From: Paraburkholderia phenazinium
GTDB taxonomy: Bacteria; Pseudomonadota; Gammaproteobacteria; Burkholderiales; Burkholderiaceae
Direction: 5' to 3'
Assembly (NCBI RefSeq): GCF_900141745.1
Contig: NZ_FSRM01000001.1
Location: forward strand, 2,170,001 to 2,234,000
DNA: 64,000 nucleotides
Made by a program: the position numbers and the translations under genes. The stretch's first letter is position 1. The number at the start of each line of letters is the position of its first letter. The notes below the pieces were generated by a model. That model saw only the letters and a list, made by a program, of their open reading frames with translations, ran no database searches and was not told the origin of the DNA. Below, in pieces: positions 36,762-49,511 of this stretch.

Positions 36762-38864
36762 TCAATGCGTCGTAGCCGGCGTCATACCGTTATGACGCAA
36801 CAGCGCGTCGATATTCGGCTCACGGCCGCGGAACGCCTTGAACGATTCCATCGCAGGACGGCTGCCGCCCACCTCAAGAATCTCCTTGCGATAGCGCGTG
36901 CCGGTGGCCGCATCGAGCACGCTGCCGCTCGCCGCCTGAGCCGCTTCTTCGAACGCGGCATAGGCATCGGCCGACAGCACTTCGGCCCACTTGTAGCTGT
37001 AGTAGCCCGCCGCATAACCGCCGGCGAAGATGTGGCTGAACGTGTTCGGCCAGCGCGAGAACGCCGCTTGCGGCACCACGTGGAAGCGCTCGTTGATCTC
37101 ACGGGCGAGATCGTTGGCGCTCAGCGAACCGGTCGCATCGAAATCCGTATGCAGCTTCATGTCGAACATCGAGAACACGATTTGCCGCAGCGTGCCGAGG
37201 CCGCTCTGGAAATTCTTCGCGGCCAGCATCTTGTCGAACAGATCGCGCGGCAGCGGCTTGGCGGTCTCGACATGCGAGCTCATATCGCTCAGCACGTCCC
37301 ACTCCCAGCAGAAGTTTTCCATGAACTGCGACGGCAGTTCGACCGCGTCCCACTCAACGCCGTTGATGCCCGACACGGCTAGCTCATCGACCTGCGTGAG
37401 CATGTGATGCAGACCATGGCCGAACTCGTGGAACAGCGTGATCACTTCGTCATGCGTGAAGCAGGCCGGCTTGCCGCCGACCGGTGCCGAGAAGTTGCAG
37501 GTCAGATACGCGACCGGCGTTTGCACGCCGCCCTGCGCATGCTTGTGACGGGCCCGCGCATCGTCCATCCACGCGCCGCCGCGCTTGCCTTCGCGCGCAT
37601 ACAGATCGAGGTAGAACTGCGCGACCAGACCGCCGTCCTGATTCTCGACGCGGAAAAAGCGCACATCCGGATGCCATACGGCCGCTTCATCGCGACGGAT
37701 CTTCACGCCGAAGAGCGTCTCCGTGACCTTGAACAGGCCCTTGAACACGGTGTCTTCCGGGAAATACTGTTTGACCTCGTTTTCCGAGAACGAATAGCGC
37801 TTCTGACGCAGACGTTCCGCGGCGAAGGTCATGTCCCACGGTTGCAGTTCGGTCAAACCAAGCTCGTTGGCGGCGAATTCGCGCAGTTCTTTCCAGTCCT
37901 GCTCGGCATGCGGACGGGCACGCGTGGCGAGGTCTTCGAGGAAGGCCATCACTTGCGCGGGGGACTCGGCCATCTTCGGCGCCAGCGAGACCTCGGCGAA
38001 GTTGTGATAGCCAAGCATGTGCGCTTCTTCGGCGCGCAGCTTCAGTTGCTCGGCGATGTTCGCCGTGTTGTCCCACTCGGCCTTGCCGCCGCCGTAGGTG
38101 CCGCCCAGTTCCGAGGCGCGCGTGACGTAGGCGCGGTACATCGTCTCGCGCATCGCGCGGTTTTCCGCGTATTGCATGACCGGGAAGTACGACGGGAAAT
38201 GCAACGTGAATTTCCAGCCGCTTTTGCCGTCGCGTTCGGCCGCTTCTTCTGCGCCTTCGATCACATCTTCCGGCAGACCTGCCAGTTGTGCCTTGTCGTC
38301 GACGAGGTAGGCGTAGGCGTTGGTGGCGTCCAGCACGTGATCGGAGAACGACTTCGACAGACTGGCCTGGCGTTCCTGCAATTCAGCGAAGTGCGGTTTC
38401 TGGTCTTCGGGCAGTTCCGCACCCGACAGGCGGAAATCGCGCAGGGCGTTCTGCAGGATCTTCTTGCGTTCGCCGGTGAGCGAGCCGAAGTCGCTGCTGG
38501 CGGCGAGCGTCTTGTACTTTTCGAATAGCGCAAGGTTTTGCCCGACGCTCGACCAGAATTCTGTGACGCGCGGCAGATTCTCGCCATAGGCGGCGCGCAG
38601 CTCAGGTGTGTCCGCGACAGCGTTCAGGTGACCGATGACGCCCCAGGCGCGCGACAGCGGCTCCGTTACGCGCTCTACCGGCTCGACCACGTCGGACCAG
38701 GAAGCGGGCGTGATCGGTTCCGCGGCGCGCTCGACGGCGGCAGTCGCGTTGGCAAGCAGGACGTCGAGAGCGGGGGTGACGTGTTCGGGGCGGATGTCGC
38801 CAAAGCGCGGCAGGTCGGAGAAATCGAGGAGCGGGTTGTCGTGTGTGGGTTGGTTGGTGGACAT
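36762..38864 (-). CDS. prlC: Oligopeptidase A (M3 zinc metallopeptidase)
   Basis: A 700-residue M3A peptidase with ribosome site AGGAAG before ATG. The zinc motif lies in TLFHEFGHGLHHMLT, with the third ligand expected in the downstream helix (GVEWDAVELPSQFMENF). The N-terminal helical half (DNPLLDFSDLPRF, EDIKPEH-like block) and the C-terminal GxxAGYYSYKWAEV are typical. No signal peptide. It degrades cytoplasmic peptides, including released signal peptides. It runs toward a shared bidirectional terminator. Confidence 0.95.
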   Translation of the reverse strand: MSTNQPTHDNPLLDFSDLPRFGDIRPEHVTPALDVLLANATAAVERAAEPITPASWSDVVEPVERVTEPLSRAWGVIGHLNAVADTPELRAAYGENLPRVTEFWSSVGQNLALFEKYKTLAASSDFGSLTGERKKILQNALRDFRLSGAELPEDQKPHFAELQERQASLSKSFSDHVLDATNAYAYLVDDKAQLAGLPEDVIEGAEEAAERDGKSGWKFTLHFPSYFPVMQYAENRAMRETMYRAYVTRASELGGTYGGGKAEWDNTANIAEQLKLRAEEAHMLGYHNFAEVSLAPKMAESPAQVMAFLEDLATRARPHAEQDWKELREFAANELGLTELQPWDMTFAAERLRQKRYSFSENEVKQYFPEDTVFKGLFKVTETLFGVKIRRDEAAVWHPDVRFFRVENQDGGLVAQFYLDLYAREGKRGGAWMDDARARHKHAQGGVQTPVAYLTCNFSAPVGGKPACFTHDEVITLFHEFGHGLHHMLTQVDELAVSGINGVEWDAVELPSQFMENFCWEWDVLSDMSSHVETAKPLPRDLFDKMLAAKNFQSGLGTLRQIVFSMFDMKLHTDFDATGSLSANDLAREINERFHVVPQAAFSRWPNTFSHIFAGGYAAGYYSYKWAEVLSADAYAAFEEAAQAASGSVLDAATGTRYRKEILEVGGSRPAMESFKAFRGREPNIDALLRHNGMTPATTH

Positions 38865-39170
38865 AAGGCTTCCTGTCTGACGCGAGTGAATAGGCTAGGC
38901 GCGAGTATGCGGACGCGGCTCGTGGCGGCGCCCGATATCGACATTATTGGGGCAGCGGGCTGCGATTCCAATTGGCTACGGCACAAATTATCAGAAGTTC
39001 GTCTTTCGTGTATCTGTTGCGATATTTGTGCCAGAGCGTTTGGGACGGAGGTGGCTGTCGTGCGCGGCTTGGTGGGTTTTCGTGCGCTCCACCGGTCTGT
39101 ACGAAAGCGAACGGTCAGGTTTGTTGCTTTGCGGCATGGTGCGATGAAGTGGCCGACAGGAGAACGCCAG
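38865..39170. other. Divergent spacer between prlC and the acyltransferase gene
   Basis: No gene is seen. It contains a 9-bp inverted repeat, GGCACAAAT (38980-38988) and ATTTGTGCC (39024-39032), separated by 35 bp, and an AT-richer segment at 38935-39030 that probably carries promoters. Confidence 0.5.
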
Positions 39171-40283
39171 ATGAATCCGCTTTCGCATGCCTTATCGCGT
39201 AACGAGAACAACTTCGGCCTCGTGCGTCTCCTTGCGGCCATTGCCGTCGTCTACGGGTACTCGTACCTGCTTCAGCAGCCGGACGGCAGCACCGACTGGG
39301 TCCCGAACGCGCTCGGTTTCGACGGTTTGATCGCATTCGGGATCTACGCATTTTTTCTGCTGAGCGGCATGCTGGTGACGGCCAGTTTCGACCGGCAGCG
39401 CTCGGCACCGCGCTTCGCGGTACTGCGCATCGCACGTATCTGGCCGGCTGTGGCTGCCGGTTCGCTGGTGACGGTCTTCGTCATCGGGCCGCTCTTCACC
39501 ACGCTGCCGCTGCGCGAATATTTCGCCTCCGGCGTGACATGGGCCAACCTCGACAATTTCTCGACGCTCGTGCTGAACGGCAGCTGGGCCGTGCCCGGCG
39601 TGTTCGAGCATAACCGCTGGCTGAACGAAGTCAGCGCGCCGCTGTGGACGCTGCCGCTCGCGGTGCGCTGCTATCTGATCGTGCTGTTCACGGGGCTCGT
39701 GGGCTTGCTGTCGAACCGTTGGGGTGTGGTGCTTGCCGCCGCGCTGGGGTTGGCGGCATTCGTGCTGCGCGTGCATCTGGTGCCGCATCTGCACCTCGAG
39801 CTGCGCGACTTCTCCGCAAAGACGCCCGGCTATTCGTTCTGGCCCGAGCCGTTCTTTTTCATCGGCATGCTGCTGTACGGCTGGCGCGAGGACATCGAGC
39901 TTCATGGCCTCGCTGCGCTTGGTCTCGTGATGGTGTTTCTGGTGTTCCGCGACACGGCTGCCGCGCAACCGCTGTTCTATCTGGCCTTCGTGTACGGCGT
40001 GCTGTGGGTCGGCACGACGCCGCTGCTGCGCCGCCTCACGCCACGCAACGATTACTCGTACGGCATCTATCTGTACGGCTTCATGATGCAGCAATGTGTG
40101 GCGAGTCTCGCGCCACGTCTGAGTCATCAGACGGCAACGTTGGTTGCCGCGCCCTTCATCCTGCTTTGCGCAGTGCTCTCGTGGCGCTTTGTGGAGCGGC
40201 CGGTACTGGTGTGGTGCCACCGGCGTCTGGCGCGTACACCGGGCGCAGTTGGGGCGGCGGCAGCCAATTCGGCCGCGCGTTAG
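39171..40283 (+). CDS. Acyltransferase-3 family membrane protein with His-to-Tyr change
   Basis: A 370-residue integral membrane protein with AGGAGA 8 bp before ATG 39171; a long in-frame N-terminal extension is spurious. It begins with the OafA/YrhL pattern RNENNFGLVRLLAA and has ~10 hydrophobic helices, including FLLSGMLVTASF and the C-terminal SYGIYLYGFMMQQ. Such proteins O-acylate sugars of LPS, capsule or Nod factor. The essential R-x10-H motif reads R-x10-Y here (LVRLLAAIAVVYGYSY), so catalysis may be lost or altered. It lies between prlC and folD on the opposite strand and may be an insertion. Confidence 0.82.
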   Translation: MNPLSHALSRNENNFGLVRLLAAIAVVYGYSYLLQQPDGSTDWVPNALGFDGLIAFGIYAFFLLSGMLVTASFDRQRSAPRFAVLRIARIWPAVAAGSLVTVFVIGPLFTTLPLREYFASGVTWANLDNFSTLVLNGSWAVPGVFEHNRWLNEVSAPLWTLPLAVRCYLIVLFTGLVGLLSNRWGVVLAAALGLAAFVLRVHLVPHLHLELRDFSAKTPGYSFWPEPFFFIGMLLYGWREDIELHGLAALGLVMVFLVFRDTAAAQPLFYLAFVYGVLWVGTTPLLRRLTPRNDYSYGIYLYGFMMQQCVASLAPRLSHQTATLVAAPFILLCAVLSWRFVERPVLVWCHRRLARTPGAVGAAAANSAAR

Positions 40284-40301
40284 ATACGGGTGCGGGCAAA
40301 T

Positions 40302-40339
40302 GCGGGCGAGCGCGAGCTGATGATACGGCTCGCGCCCGC
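40302..40339. terminator. GC-rich hairpin between convergent acyltransferase and folD
   Basis: GCGCGAGC and GCTCGCGC form the core stem, extended by GCGGG/CCCGC beyond a small bulge. No T-tract follows, so termination is uncertain. Confidence 0.35.
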
Positions 40340-40397
40340 GCCGCAAGCACAGCGCTTGCCACAGCGAATGCGCCGGCTTCGTTACGCTTGAACCGCC

Positions 40398-41255
40398 TTA
40401 CGCCTGACCAGCCGAGCGCTCAGCCGCTTCGATCGTATTGACGAGCAGCATCGTGATCGTCATCGGGCCGACGCCGCCCGGCACCGGAGTGATAAAGCCG
40501 GCTACTTCCTTCACGCCGGCGAAATCGACATCGCCGCACAGCTTGCCGGCCTCGTCGCGATTCATGCCCACATCGATCACCGCTGCGCCCGGTTTCACCA
40601 TCTCCGCGGTCAGGATATTGCGCAGACCCGTGGCGGCCACCACCACGTCGGCGTTGCGCGTATGCGCGGCCAGATCGCGCGTCTTGCTGTGGCAGATCGT
40701 GACCGTCGCACCCGCTTCGAGCAGCAGCAACGCCATCGGCTTGCCGACGATGTTCGAGCGGCCGATCACCACCGCGTTCGCGCCCTTCAGGTCGATGCCG
40801 TAGGCCTCGAACATCTTCATCACGCCGTACGGCGTGCAGGGGCGGAACAACGGCTTGCCGGTCATCAGCGCACCTGCGTTGGCGACGTGGAAGCCGTCCA
40901 CGTCTTTCTCGGGTGCGATCGCTTCGATCACCTTGTGGCTATCGATATGCTTCGGCAACGGCAGTTGCACGAGGATGCCGTGAATCTTCGGGTCGTTGTT
41001 CAAGGCGTCGATGCGCGCGAGCAGATCGGCCTCCGACAGCGTAGCCGGATAGCGGTCATACGAAGAGTGCAGGCCGTTGTCTTCACAGGCCTTGATCTTG
41101 TTGCGCACATACACTTCGCTGGCCGGATTGTCGCCCACCAGCACGACCGCGAGGCCCGGCTGGTGGCCGCGAGCCGTGAGGGCGGCGGCGCGGGTCGCGA
41201 CATCGCCGCGCAAGGTCTTGGAGAGGGCGTTGCCGTCGATCAGTTTGGCTGTCAT
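40398..41255 (-). CDS. folD: Methylenetetrahydrofolate dehydrogenase/cyclohydrolase FolD
   Basis: A 285-residue bifunctional enzyme. Visible motifs are the [11 protein letters not shown] catalytic Tyr/Lys segment near residue 50-56, [10 protein letters not shown], the NADP-binding [14 protein letters not shown] and the C-terminal [15 protein letters not shown]. It interconverts methylene- and formyl-tetrahydrofolate, supplying one-carbon units for purines and methionine. The two-component operon ending at 41506 reads in the same direction 250 bp upstream. Confidence 0.97.
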   Translation of the reverse strand: MTAKLIDGNALSKTLRGDVATRAAALTARGHQPGLAVVLVGDNPASEVYVRNKIKACEDNGLHSSYDRYPATLSEADLLARIDALNNDPKIHGILVQLPLPKHIDSHKVIEAIAPEKDVDGFHVANAGALMTGKPLFRPCTPYGVMKMFEAYGIDLKGANAVVIGRSNIVGKPMALLLLEAGATVTICHSKTRDLAAHTRNADVVVAATGLRNILTAEMVKPGAAVIDVGMNRDEAGKLCGDVDFAGVKEVAGFITPVPGGVGPMTITMLLVNTIEAAERSAGQA

Positions 41256-41505
41256 GGTCGGTCGAGGTCGAGATAGGGTGGTGTTCGGAATGCGGGGGCG
41301 TGCGGTGCGCCTGGATGTGCAAATCGGGCGCGGCGACGAAGTACAGGATTATACCGGCGCGGCCCGGCGCTCTTTCAGCCAGGATGCACGGAACGATCGC
41401 GGAGTGGCGCGAGAAGCGCGAGGGGAGAGGATGAAGTACTGCGGCAAGCAAGGTGCGCAGCCAGCCCTAGCCGCGCACCTCTACTGCCTTTGCAACGACG
41501 CCGGC

Positions 41506-42150
41506 TTACTGCGCCGGTTGCGGCTTGTTCGACAGCGCCAGTCGCAGCAGATCTGCGACGGTGTTGACGTTGAGCTTTTCCATGATGTTGGCGCGGTGCG
41601 CTTCCACCGTCTTGATGCTGATGCCGAGGTCGTCGGCGATCTGCTTGTTCAGACGGCCGGCGATGATGCGCTCGAGCACCTGATGCTCACGCGCGGTCAG
41701 CTTGCCCAGCCGCTCGGCAGCGGCACGTTGCTGCTGCACGCTGGTGCTTTCGCTGCGCGCCTTATCGAGCATGCGCTCGACCAGCTTGCGCAGTTCGGCT
41801 TCGTCGAACGGCTTTTCGATAAAGTCCATCGCGCCTTTCTTCATCGTCGACACGGCCATCGGCACGTCGCCGTGGCCCGTCACGAAGATGATCGGCAGCG
41901 AGGCGTTGTCGGCGATCAGGCGTTCCTGCAACTCGAGACCGCTCATGCCGGACATCCGCACGTCGAGGATCAGACACGCGATCTGCCCCGGGTGCGTGTG
42001 CGGCTGCCAGGCGTCGATGAACTGCTCGGCGCTGGAGAAGCACTGCACGCGGTAGCCGTTCGCCTCCAGCAGCCAGCGCAGCGAATCTCGCACGGCCTCG
42101 TCGTCGTCGACGACAAAGACTGTTTCCTGTGTGGTGACTGGGCTGTTCAT
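41506..42150 (-). CDS. FixJ-type response regulator
   Basis: A 214-residue regulator. Receiver domain at ~1-125 with DDDE acidic pocket, phospho-acceptor Asp in LILDVRMSGMSG, Thr in VTGHGD and Lys in EKPF. A linker follows, then a LuxR/FixJ helix-turn-helix at ~140-205 (LTAREHQVLERIIAG, NKQIADDLGISIKTVEAHRANI). Its start codon overlaps the kinase stop (ATGA), so translation is coupled. Targets are unknown; the locus is divergent from aceE, which makes the pyruvate dehydrogenase operon a candidate. Confidence 0.93.
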   Translation of the reverse strand: MNSPVTTQETVFVVDDDEAVRDSLRWLLEANGYRVQCFSSAEQFIDAWQPHTHPGQIACLILDVRMSGMSGLELQERLIADNASLPIIFVTGHGDVPMAVSTMKKGAMDFIEKPFDEAELRKLVERMLDKARSESTSVQQQRAAAERLGKLTAREHQVLERIIAGRLNKQIADDLGISIKTVEAHRANIMEKLNVNTVADLLRLALSNKPQPAQ

Positions 42151-44660
42151 AGCTCTCCCGTAACGGTTTGTGGTGTCGGCGCCTGTGCCCCGCCGTTGCT
42201 CGGGGTATCAGGCTCTCCAATAGGCAGACTGCAATGGAACGTGGCGCCTGTGATGTGGCCGTCAGATTCGACGTTGTTGACCACCCACAGACGGCCGCGA
42301 TGCGATTCGATAATCGAACGGCAGATATTCAGCCCCATGCCCATGCCATCGGACTTGGTGCTGTAAAACGGTTCAAACAGACGCTCGGCCGTCGCTTCGT
42401 CGACGCCCGGCCCCTGGTCGACGACGCTGATGCAGACGAACCCGCTATCGAGCCGCACGACCACGCGGATCACCGGATCGACTGCATTAGGCCGTGCATC
42501 GTGCATGGCTTCAGCCGCATTCTTCAACAGGTTCACGAGCACCTGCTCGATCAGCACCGGGTCCACATAGATCACCGGCAGCCGCGAACGCAGGTCCGTG
42601 ACGATGCGAATACGGCGCTTGCGTGCCTCGATTTCGGCAAGCCCGACCGCGTCCGCCACGATATCGGCGACACGGGTGGCCTGGCGTTTCGGCTCGCTGC
42701 GCTTCACGAATTCACGGATCCGCTTGATGATCATGCCTGCCCGCACCGCCTGCTGCGCGGTCTTTTCGAGCACGGGCAGCAGATTGTCAGGCGTTGTCCG
42801 ACCTGATTTAACCAGTGCAACCGTTCCGGAGCAATAGTTATTGATTGCCGCGAGCGGCTGGTTCAGCTCGTGAGCAAGCGAAGAAGCCATTTCGCCCATC
42901 GTCATCAGACGGCTGGTGAACTGCAGCTTCTCGTCCTGCTGGCGCGCGAGTTCCTGGGCCTGCTTACGAGTGGTGATGTCGGTTGCAATCTGCATCTGCG
43001 CCAGATGGCCGTCTACCCACTGGATGTATTGGCGGCGCACTTCGAACCATTTCTGGATGCCCTGTACATAGACTTCCTGGGCGTCCGCGGTGCTTTCGGT
43101 CAGTGCGGCGGCGGGCAAGCCCGCATAGGCATCGACCATATCGATCGAATCGGACGACGCCTGTGCGCTATCGAACCCGCCGCCCGCTAATTCCAGGTGG
43201 CCGTCCGGGCGGATGCCAAAGAGATGGCGGTAGTAGCGGTTAGCGAACAGAAGCTCGGCTTCGTCGGCGGCGAGCACGGACACAGCGGCATCGAGACTTT
43301 CGAGCACGGTGGTGAAGCGCTCGTGCGCGGCGGCGAGTTCTTCGCGGGCGCGTTTCGGTTCGGTGATGTCGGTCATCGACGACATCCAGCCAGTCTGACG
43401 GCCCGAGCTGTCGATCAGCGGCGAGACATAGAGCCGGGCGTGGAAGAGCGATCCGTCCTTACGCCGCACGCGCAGCTCGAAGCCGGACGAGGGCGCCTTG
43501 CCACGCAGCGTCATGTCGAGCTGGCGCTGCATTTCGGGGTAGGCGTCACGCGGCCAGTAGGGGAAGGGCGCCTGCTTGCCGACGAGGTCGCTTTCGTCCC
43601 AGCCCGTCATGCGGCAAAAGGCCGGATTGACGTGGGTGATGCGTCCATGCATGTCGAGCACGCGCATGCCGATCAGCACGGAGTTTTCCATCGCACGACG
43701 GAAGAACGCTTCTGCGTACAGCGCCTGCTGTGCTTCGAAGCGCTGCCGGGTGTGCTTCCACAGGCTCCACAAGCTCCACAGCACGAAGCACGACAGACCT
43801 GCGACCAGCCACACAAGCGTGTTGTTCGTGAAGTTGGTCATCTGCGGGTACGCATAGACGCGCACCGAGACACCCTGGCCGGGCGGGTCGAGCGGCAGGT
43901 CGTAGAACGCGTCGCGCGGCAGACGCGGGCGCGTCGAGGTGGTGGCAAGCTCGCGATTGTTCAGGTCGATGATCGAGATCTTGTACTTGGCCGACAGCTC
44001 AGGCGGGATGTCGTGCTTCAGCACACCTTCGATCGAGAACACCGCGGCGATCGAGCCGAGAAACTCGCGGTCGCGGTACACCGGCGTCTGCAACGTCAGA
44101 TAGCCGTTGCCGAGGTCGTCGTAGAAGAGCGGTGAGTAGGTCTGGCGGCGCGAGTTGCGCGCATCGTTGAACGCGGCCTTTACGGCTTCGTCCATCTGTT
44201 CGTCACTGGGTCTGGCGAGCCGCTGGCCGAGCACCGGCAGCGCGGTATTGGGCCAGCGCGGCTGTTGCTGCGCCGTGTACCAGTTCATGTAGAGGATTTC
44301 GGGATGGCCCTGCAGGATGTCCGTGGTAGACACCTGGAACGAATGCTGGTCGGCGTGGCCGGCGGCGATGTCACGCGCGAGTGCCTGGATCTGTTCCTGC
44401 GCGCCCGTCATGGACAGGCGAATCTGCTGCTGGGCCCACGCCACGTTGCGGTACAGCGTGTCTTCCTGCTGCTGTTGCTCGCGCCGGTTCAGGCTCCACA
44501 GGATCAGGCTCATGACGACCAGGAACACCAGGATCGACAGGAGCGGCGTCAGCAAATAGGAGTTCGACCACCATGGTCCATGGTGCCAGCGGGACGGCGA
44601 CGAATCCGCCGGCGAACCGGACGGCCGCGCCGAGCGTGCGAAAAGCCGTTCGGTCAACAT
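42147..44660 (-). CDS. Membrane sensor histidine kinase with PAS domains (FixL/DctB-like)
   Basis: About 837 residues from ATG 44660; an in-frame ATG at 44669 is an equally weak alternative. One membrane helix near residues 33-55, a periplasmic sensor of ~220 residues, a second helix near 290 (LVWLVAGLSCFVLWSL), then PAS-PAC (~335-460), a second PAS, and a kinase core. The phosphoacceptor sits in SLAHELNQPLAAINNY and the ATPase has GMGMGLNICRS. The periplasmic ligand is unknown. It is translationally coupled to the FixJ-type regulator. Confidence 0.9.
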   Translation of the reverse strand: MLTERLFARSARPSGSPADSSPSRWHHGPWWSNSYLLTPLLSILVFLVVMSLILWSLNRREQQQQEDTLYRNVAWAQQQIRLSMTGAQEQIQALARDIAAGHADQHSFQVSTTDILQGHPEILYMNWYTAQQQPRWPNTALPVLGQRLARPSDEQMDEAVKAAFNDARNSRRQTYSPLFYDDLGNGYLTLQTPVYRDREFLGSIAAVFSIEGVLKHDIPPELSAKYKISIIDLNNRELATTSTRPRLPRDAFYDLPLDPPGQGVSVRVYAYPQMTNFTNNTLVWLVAGLSCFVLWSLWSLWKHTRQRFEAQQALYAEAFFRRAMENSVLIGMRVLDMHGRITHVNPAFCRMTGWDESDLVGKQAPFPYWPRDAYPEMQRQLDMTLRGKAPSSGFELRVRRKDGSLFHARLYVSPLIDSSGRQTGWMSSMTDITEPKRAREELAAAHERFTTVLESLDAAVSVLAADEAELLFANRYYRHLFGIRPDGHLELAGGGFDSAQASSDSIDMVDAYAGLPAAALTESTADAQEVYVQGIQKWFEVRRQYIQWVDGHLAQMQIATDITTRKQAQELARQQDEKLQFTSRLMTMGEMASSLAHELNQPLAAINNYCSGTVALVKSGRTTPDNLLPVLEKTAQQAVRAGMIIKRIREFVKRSEPKRQATRVADIVADAVGLAEIEARKRRIRIVTDLRSRLPVIYVDPVLIEQVLVNLLKNAAEAMHDARPNAVDPVIRVVVRLDSGFVCISVVDQGPGVDEATAERLFEPFYSTKSDGMGMGLNICRSIIESHRGRLWVVNNVESDGHITGATFHCSLPIGEPDTPSNGGAQAPTPQTVTGEL

Positions 44661-44829
44661 GGCTGGCATTGTAGCGCAGCGTGTCGCTAGCAAATGGCGC
44701 AAAAAAACGCTGAAAGTGCCGCTAATCGGAGCAAACTAGCCGACGTATCCGTTGAAAGGCAGCCAAACCAGGGTGCGCCGCAACAATATTCCGCATTATG
44801 AGAAACGATCTCGTAATTCGAAAATTTTG

Positions 44830-44859
44830 TTGCGCAGACGGCGAGCGCCTTATTACAAT
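44830..44859 (+). promoter_or_regulatory. Predicted promoter of aceE
   Basis: TTGCGC (44830-44835), an 18-bp spacer and TACAAT (44854-44859), ~78 bp before the start codon, in an AT-rich segment of the 276-bp divergent spacer. Confidence 0.5.
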
Positions 44860-44936
44860 CGGCCCGAAGCTGCCGCGGCCGGCCCTCGTCCGCGTCGTCT
44901 GTTCAAAGAGCGTTCCTTATCCCCCAGGAGACGAGC

Positions 44937-47633
<2,697 letters not shown>

Positions 47634-47718
47634 GGCATCATTCCCCGAGTGCCATGCGTGCGCGTCTGCTCCTGATCGCCAGGGGCGGGTTGCGTGCGCG
47701 GCCCAGGAGACACCAACA

Positions 47719-49398
47719 ATGAGTCAAGCGATCGAAGTCAAGGTGCCGGACATCGGCGATTACAAGGACATCCCTGTGATCGAGGTGCTGGTGAAGGCGG
47801 GTGATACCGTCGAGAAAGAGCAGTCGCTCGTCACGCTGGAATCCGACAAGGCGACCATGGACGTGCCGAGCTCGGCCGCCGGTACCGTCAAGGAAGTGAA
47901 GGTCAAGGTGGGCGATAACGTGTCGGAAGGCTCGTTGATCGTCGTGCTGGAAGGCGCTGATGGTGGTGCGGCTGAGAAGCCGGCCGCTGCGCAGGCGAAT
48001 GGTGCTGCTGCGGCTCCCGCGCCGGCACCCGCTGCCGCTCCGGCACCGGCTGCTGCACCTGCGCCTGCGCCCGCCTCGAGCGGTGGCGGCGTGCAGGAAG
48101 TGAAGGTCCCGGATATCGGCGACTACAAGGACATTCCCGTGATCGAGATCGCGGTGAAGGTCGGCGACCGTGTCGAGAAGGAACAGTCGCTCATTACGCT
48201 GGAATCCGATAAGGCGACCATGGACGTGCCGAGCACGGCCACGGGCGTCGTCAAGGAACTGAAGGTCAAGATCGGCGATACGGTGTCGGAAGGCTCCGTG
48301 ATCGTGGTGATCGAAGCGGAAGGCGGCGCGGCTGCTCCCGCTCCCGCACCGGCCGCGGCGCCGAAGCAGGCAGTCGAGAAGCCGTCGGACGCACCGGCTA
48401 CGCCGAGTCCGGCACCGGCAGCGCCGTCCGCGCTTGCACAGGCTCCGGTGATTCCGTCAGGCGAGGGTGGCCGTCACGCGAGTCATGCGTCGCCGTCCGT
48501 GCGCAAGTTCGCGCGCGAACTGGGCGTGGATGTTGCAAGCGTACAGGGTACGGGGCCGAAGGGCCGCATTACGCAGGACGACGTCACTGCATTCATCAAG
48601 GGTGTGATGAGCGGTCAGCGTGCGGCTCCGGCTGCTGCTGCGCCTGCTGCCGGCGGTGGCGGCGAGCTGAATCTGCTGCCGTGGCCGAAGGTCGATTTCA
48701 CGAAGTTCGGTCCGGTCGATCCGAAGCCGCTCTCGCGCATCAAGAAGATTTCCGGCGCGAACCTGCATCGCAACTGGGTCATGATTCCGCACGTCACCAA
48801 TAACGACGAAGCGGATATCACCGAACTCGAAGCGCTGCGCGTGCAGTTGAACAAGGAACACGAGAAGGCTGGTGTGAAGTTCACCATGCTGGCTTTTGTG
48901 ATCAAGGCAGTCGTTTCCGCGTTGAAGAAGTTCCCGACGTTTAATGCAAGCCTTGATGGCGATACGCTCGTTTTCAAGCAGTACTACAACGTTGGGTTTG
49001 CTGCGGATACGCCTAATGGTCTCGTGGTGCCCGTGATTCGCGATGGGGACAAGAAGGGGCTCGTCGATATCGCCAGGGAGATGGCTGATCTGTCCAAGGC
49101 GGCTCGTGAGGGCAAGCTCAAGCCGGATCAGATGCAGGGCGGGTGCTTCTCTATCTCTTCCCTTGGCGGGATCGGTGGAACGCACTTCACGCCGATTATC
49201 AATGCGCCTGAAGTGGCCATTCTTGGGCTGTCGCGCAGCGCTATGAAGCCCGTCTGGGATGGGAAGCAGTTTGTGCCCCGGTTGACTATGCCGCTTTCGC
49301 TGTCGTATGACCATCGGGTTATCGATGGGGCTGAAGCTGCGCGGTTCAATGCGTATCTGGGTGCGATTCTTGCCGATTTTCGGCGTGTGATTCTTTGA
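47719..49398 (+). CDS. aceF: Dihydrolipoyl acetyltransferase (PDH E2) with two lipoyl domains
   Basis: A 559-residue E2. Two lipoyl domains (~1-80 and ~120-200), each with lipoyl lysine in ESDKATMDVP, are joined by Ala/Pro linkers. A peripheral-subunit-binding domain lies at ~255-295 (HASPSVRKFARELGVD). The catalytic core at ~325-559 ends with the active-site motif YDHRVIDGAEAARF. It passes acetyl groups to CoA and scaffolds the complex. From about 48930 to the stop, codon use shifts to more T-ending and GGG codons than in the first two thirds. Confidence 0.97.
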   Translation: MSQAIEVKVPDIGDYKDIPVIEVLVKAGDTVEKEQSLVTLESDKATMDVPSSAAGTVKEVKVKVGDNVSEGSLIVVLEGADGGAAEKPAAAQANGAAAAPAPAPAAAPAPAAAPAPAPASSGGGVQEVKVPDIGDYKDIPVIEIAVKVGDRVEKEQSLITLESDKATMDVPSTATGVVKELKVKIGDTVSEGSVIVVIEAEGGAAAPAPAPAAAPKQAVEKPSDAPATPSPAPAAPSALAQAPVIPSGEGGRHASHASPSVRKFARELGVDVASVQGTGPKGRITQDDVTAFIKGVMSGQRAAPAAAAPAAGGGGELNLLPWPKVDFTKFGPVDPKPLSRIKKISGANLHRNWVMIPHVTNNDEADITELEALRVQLNKEHEKAGVKFTMLAFVIKAVVSALKKFPTFNASLDGDTLVFKQYYNVGFAADTPNGLVVPVIRDGDKKGLVDIAREMADLSKAAREGKLKPDQMQGGCFSISSLGGIGGTHFTPIINAPEVAILGLSRSAMKPVWDGKQFVPRLTMPLSLSYDHRVIDGAEAARFNAYLGAILADFRRVIL

Positions 49399-49511
49399 TG
49401 TGTTGATTTGACGCTTGCGCCGAGGAACGTGGGTCCATTGCGGTCATCCACGTTCCTCGTTGAACTTGCTTTCATGTCGGTCTATTAGCGTCGCCCCTGT
49501 GCGGGGCAGCA

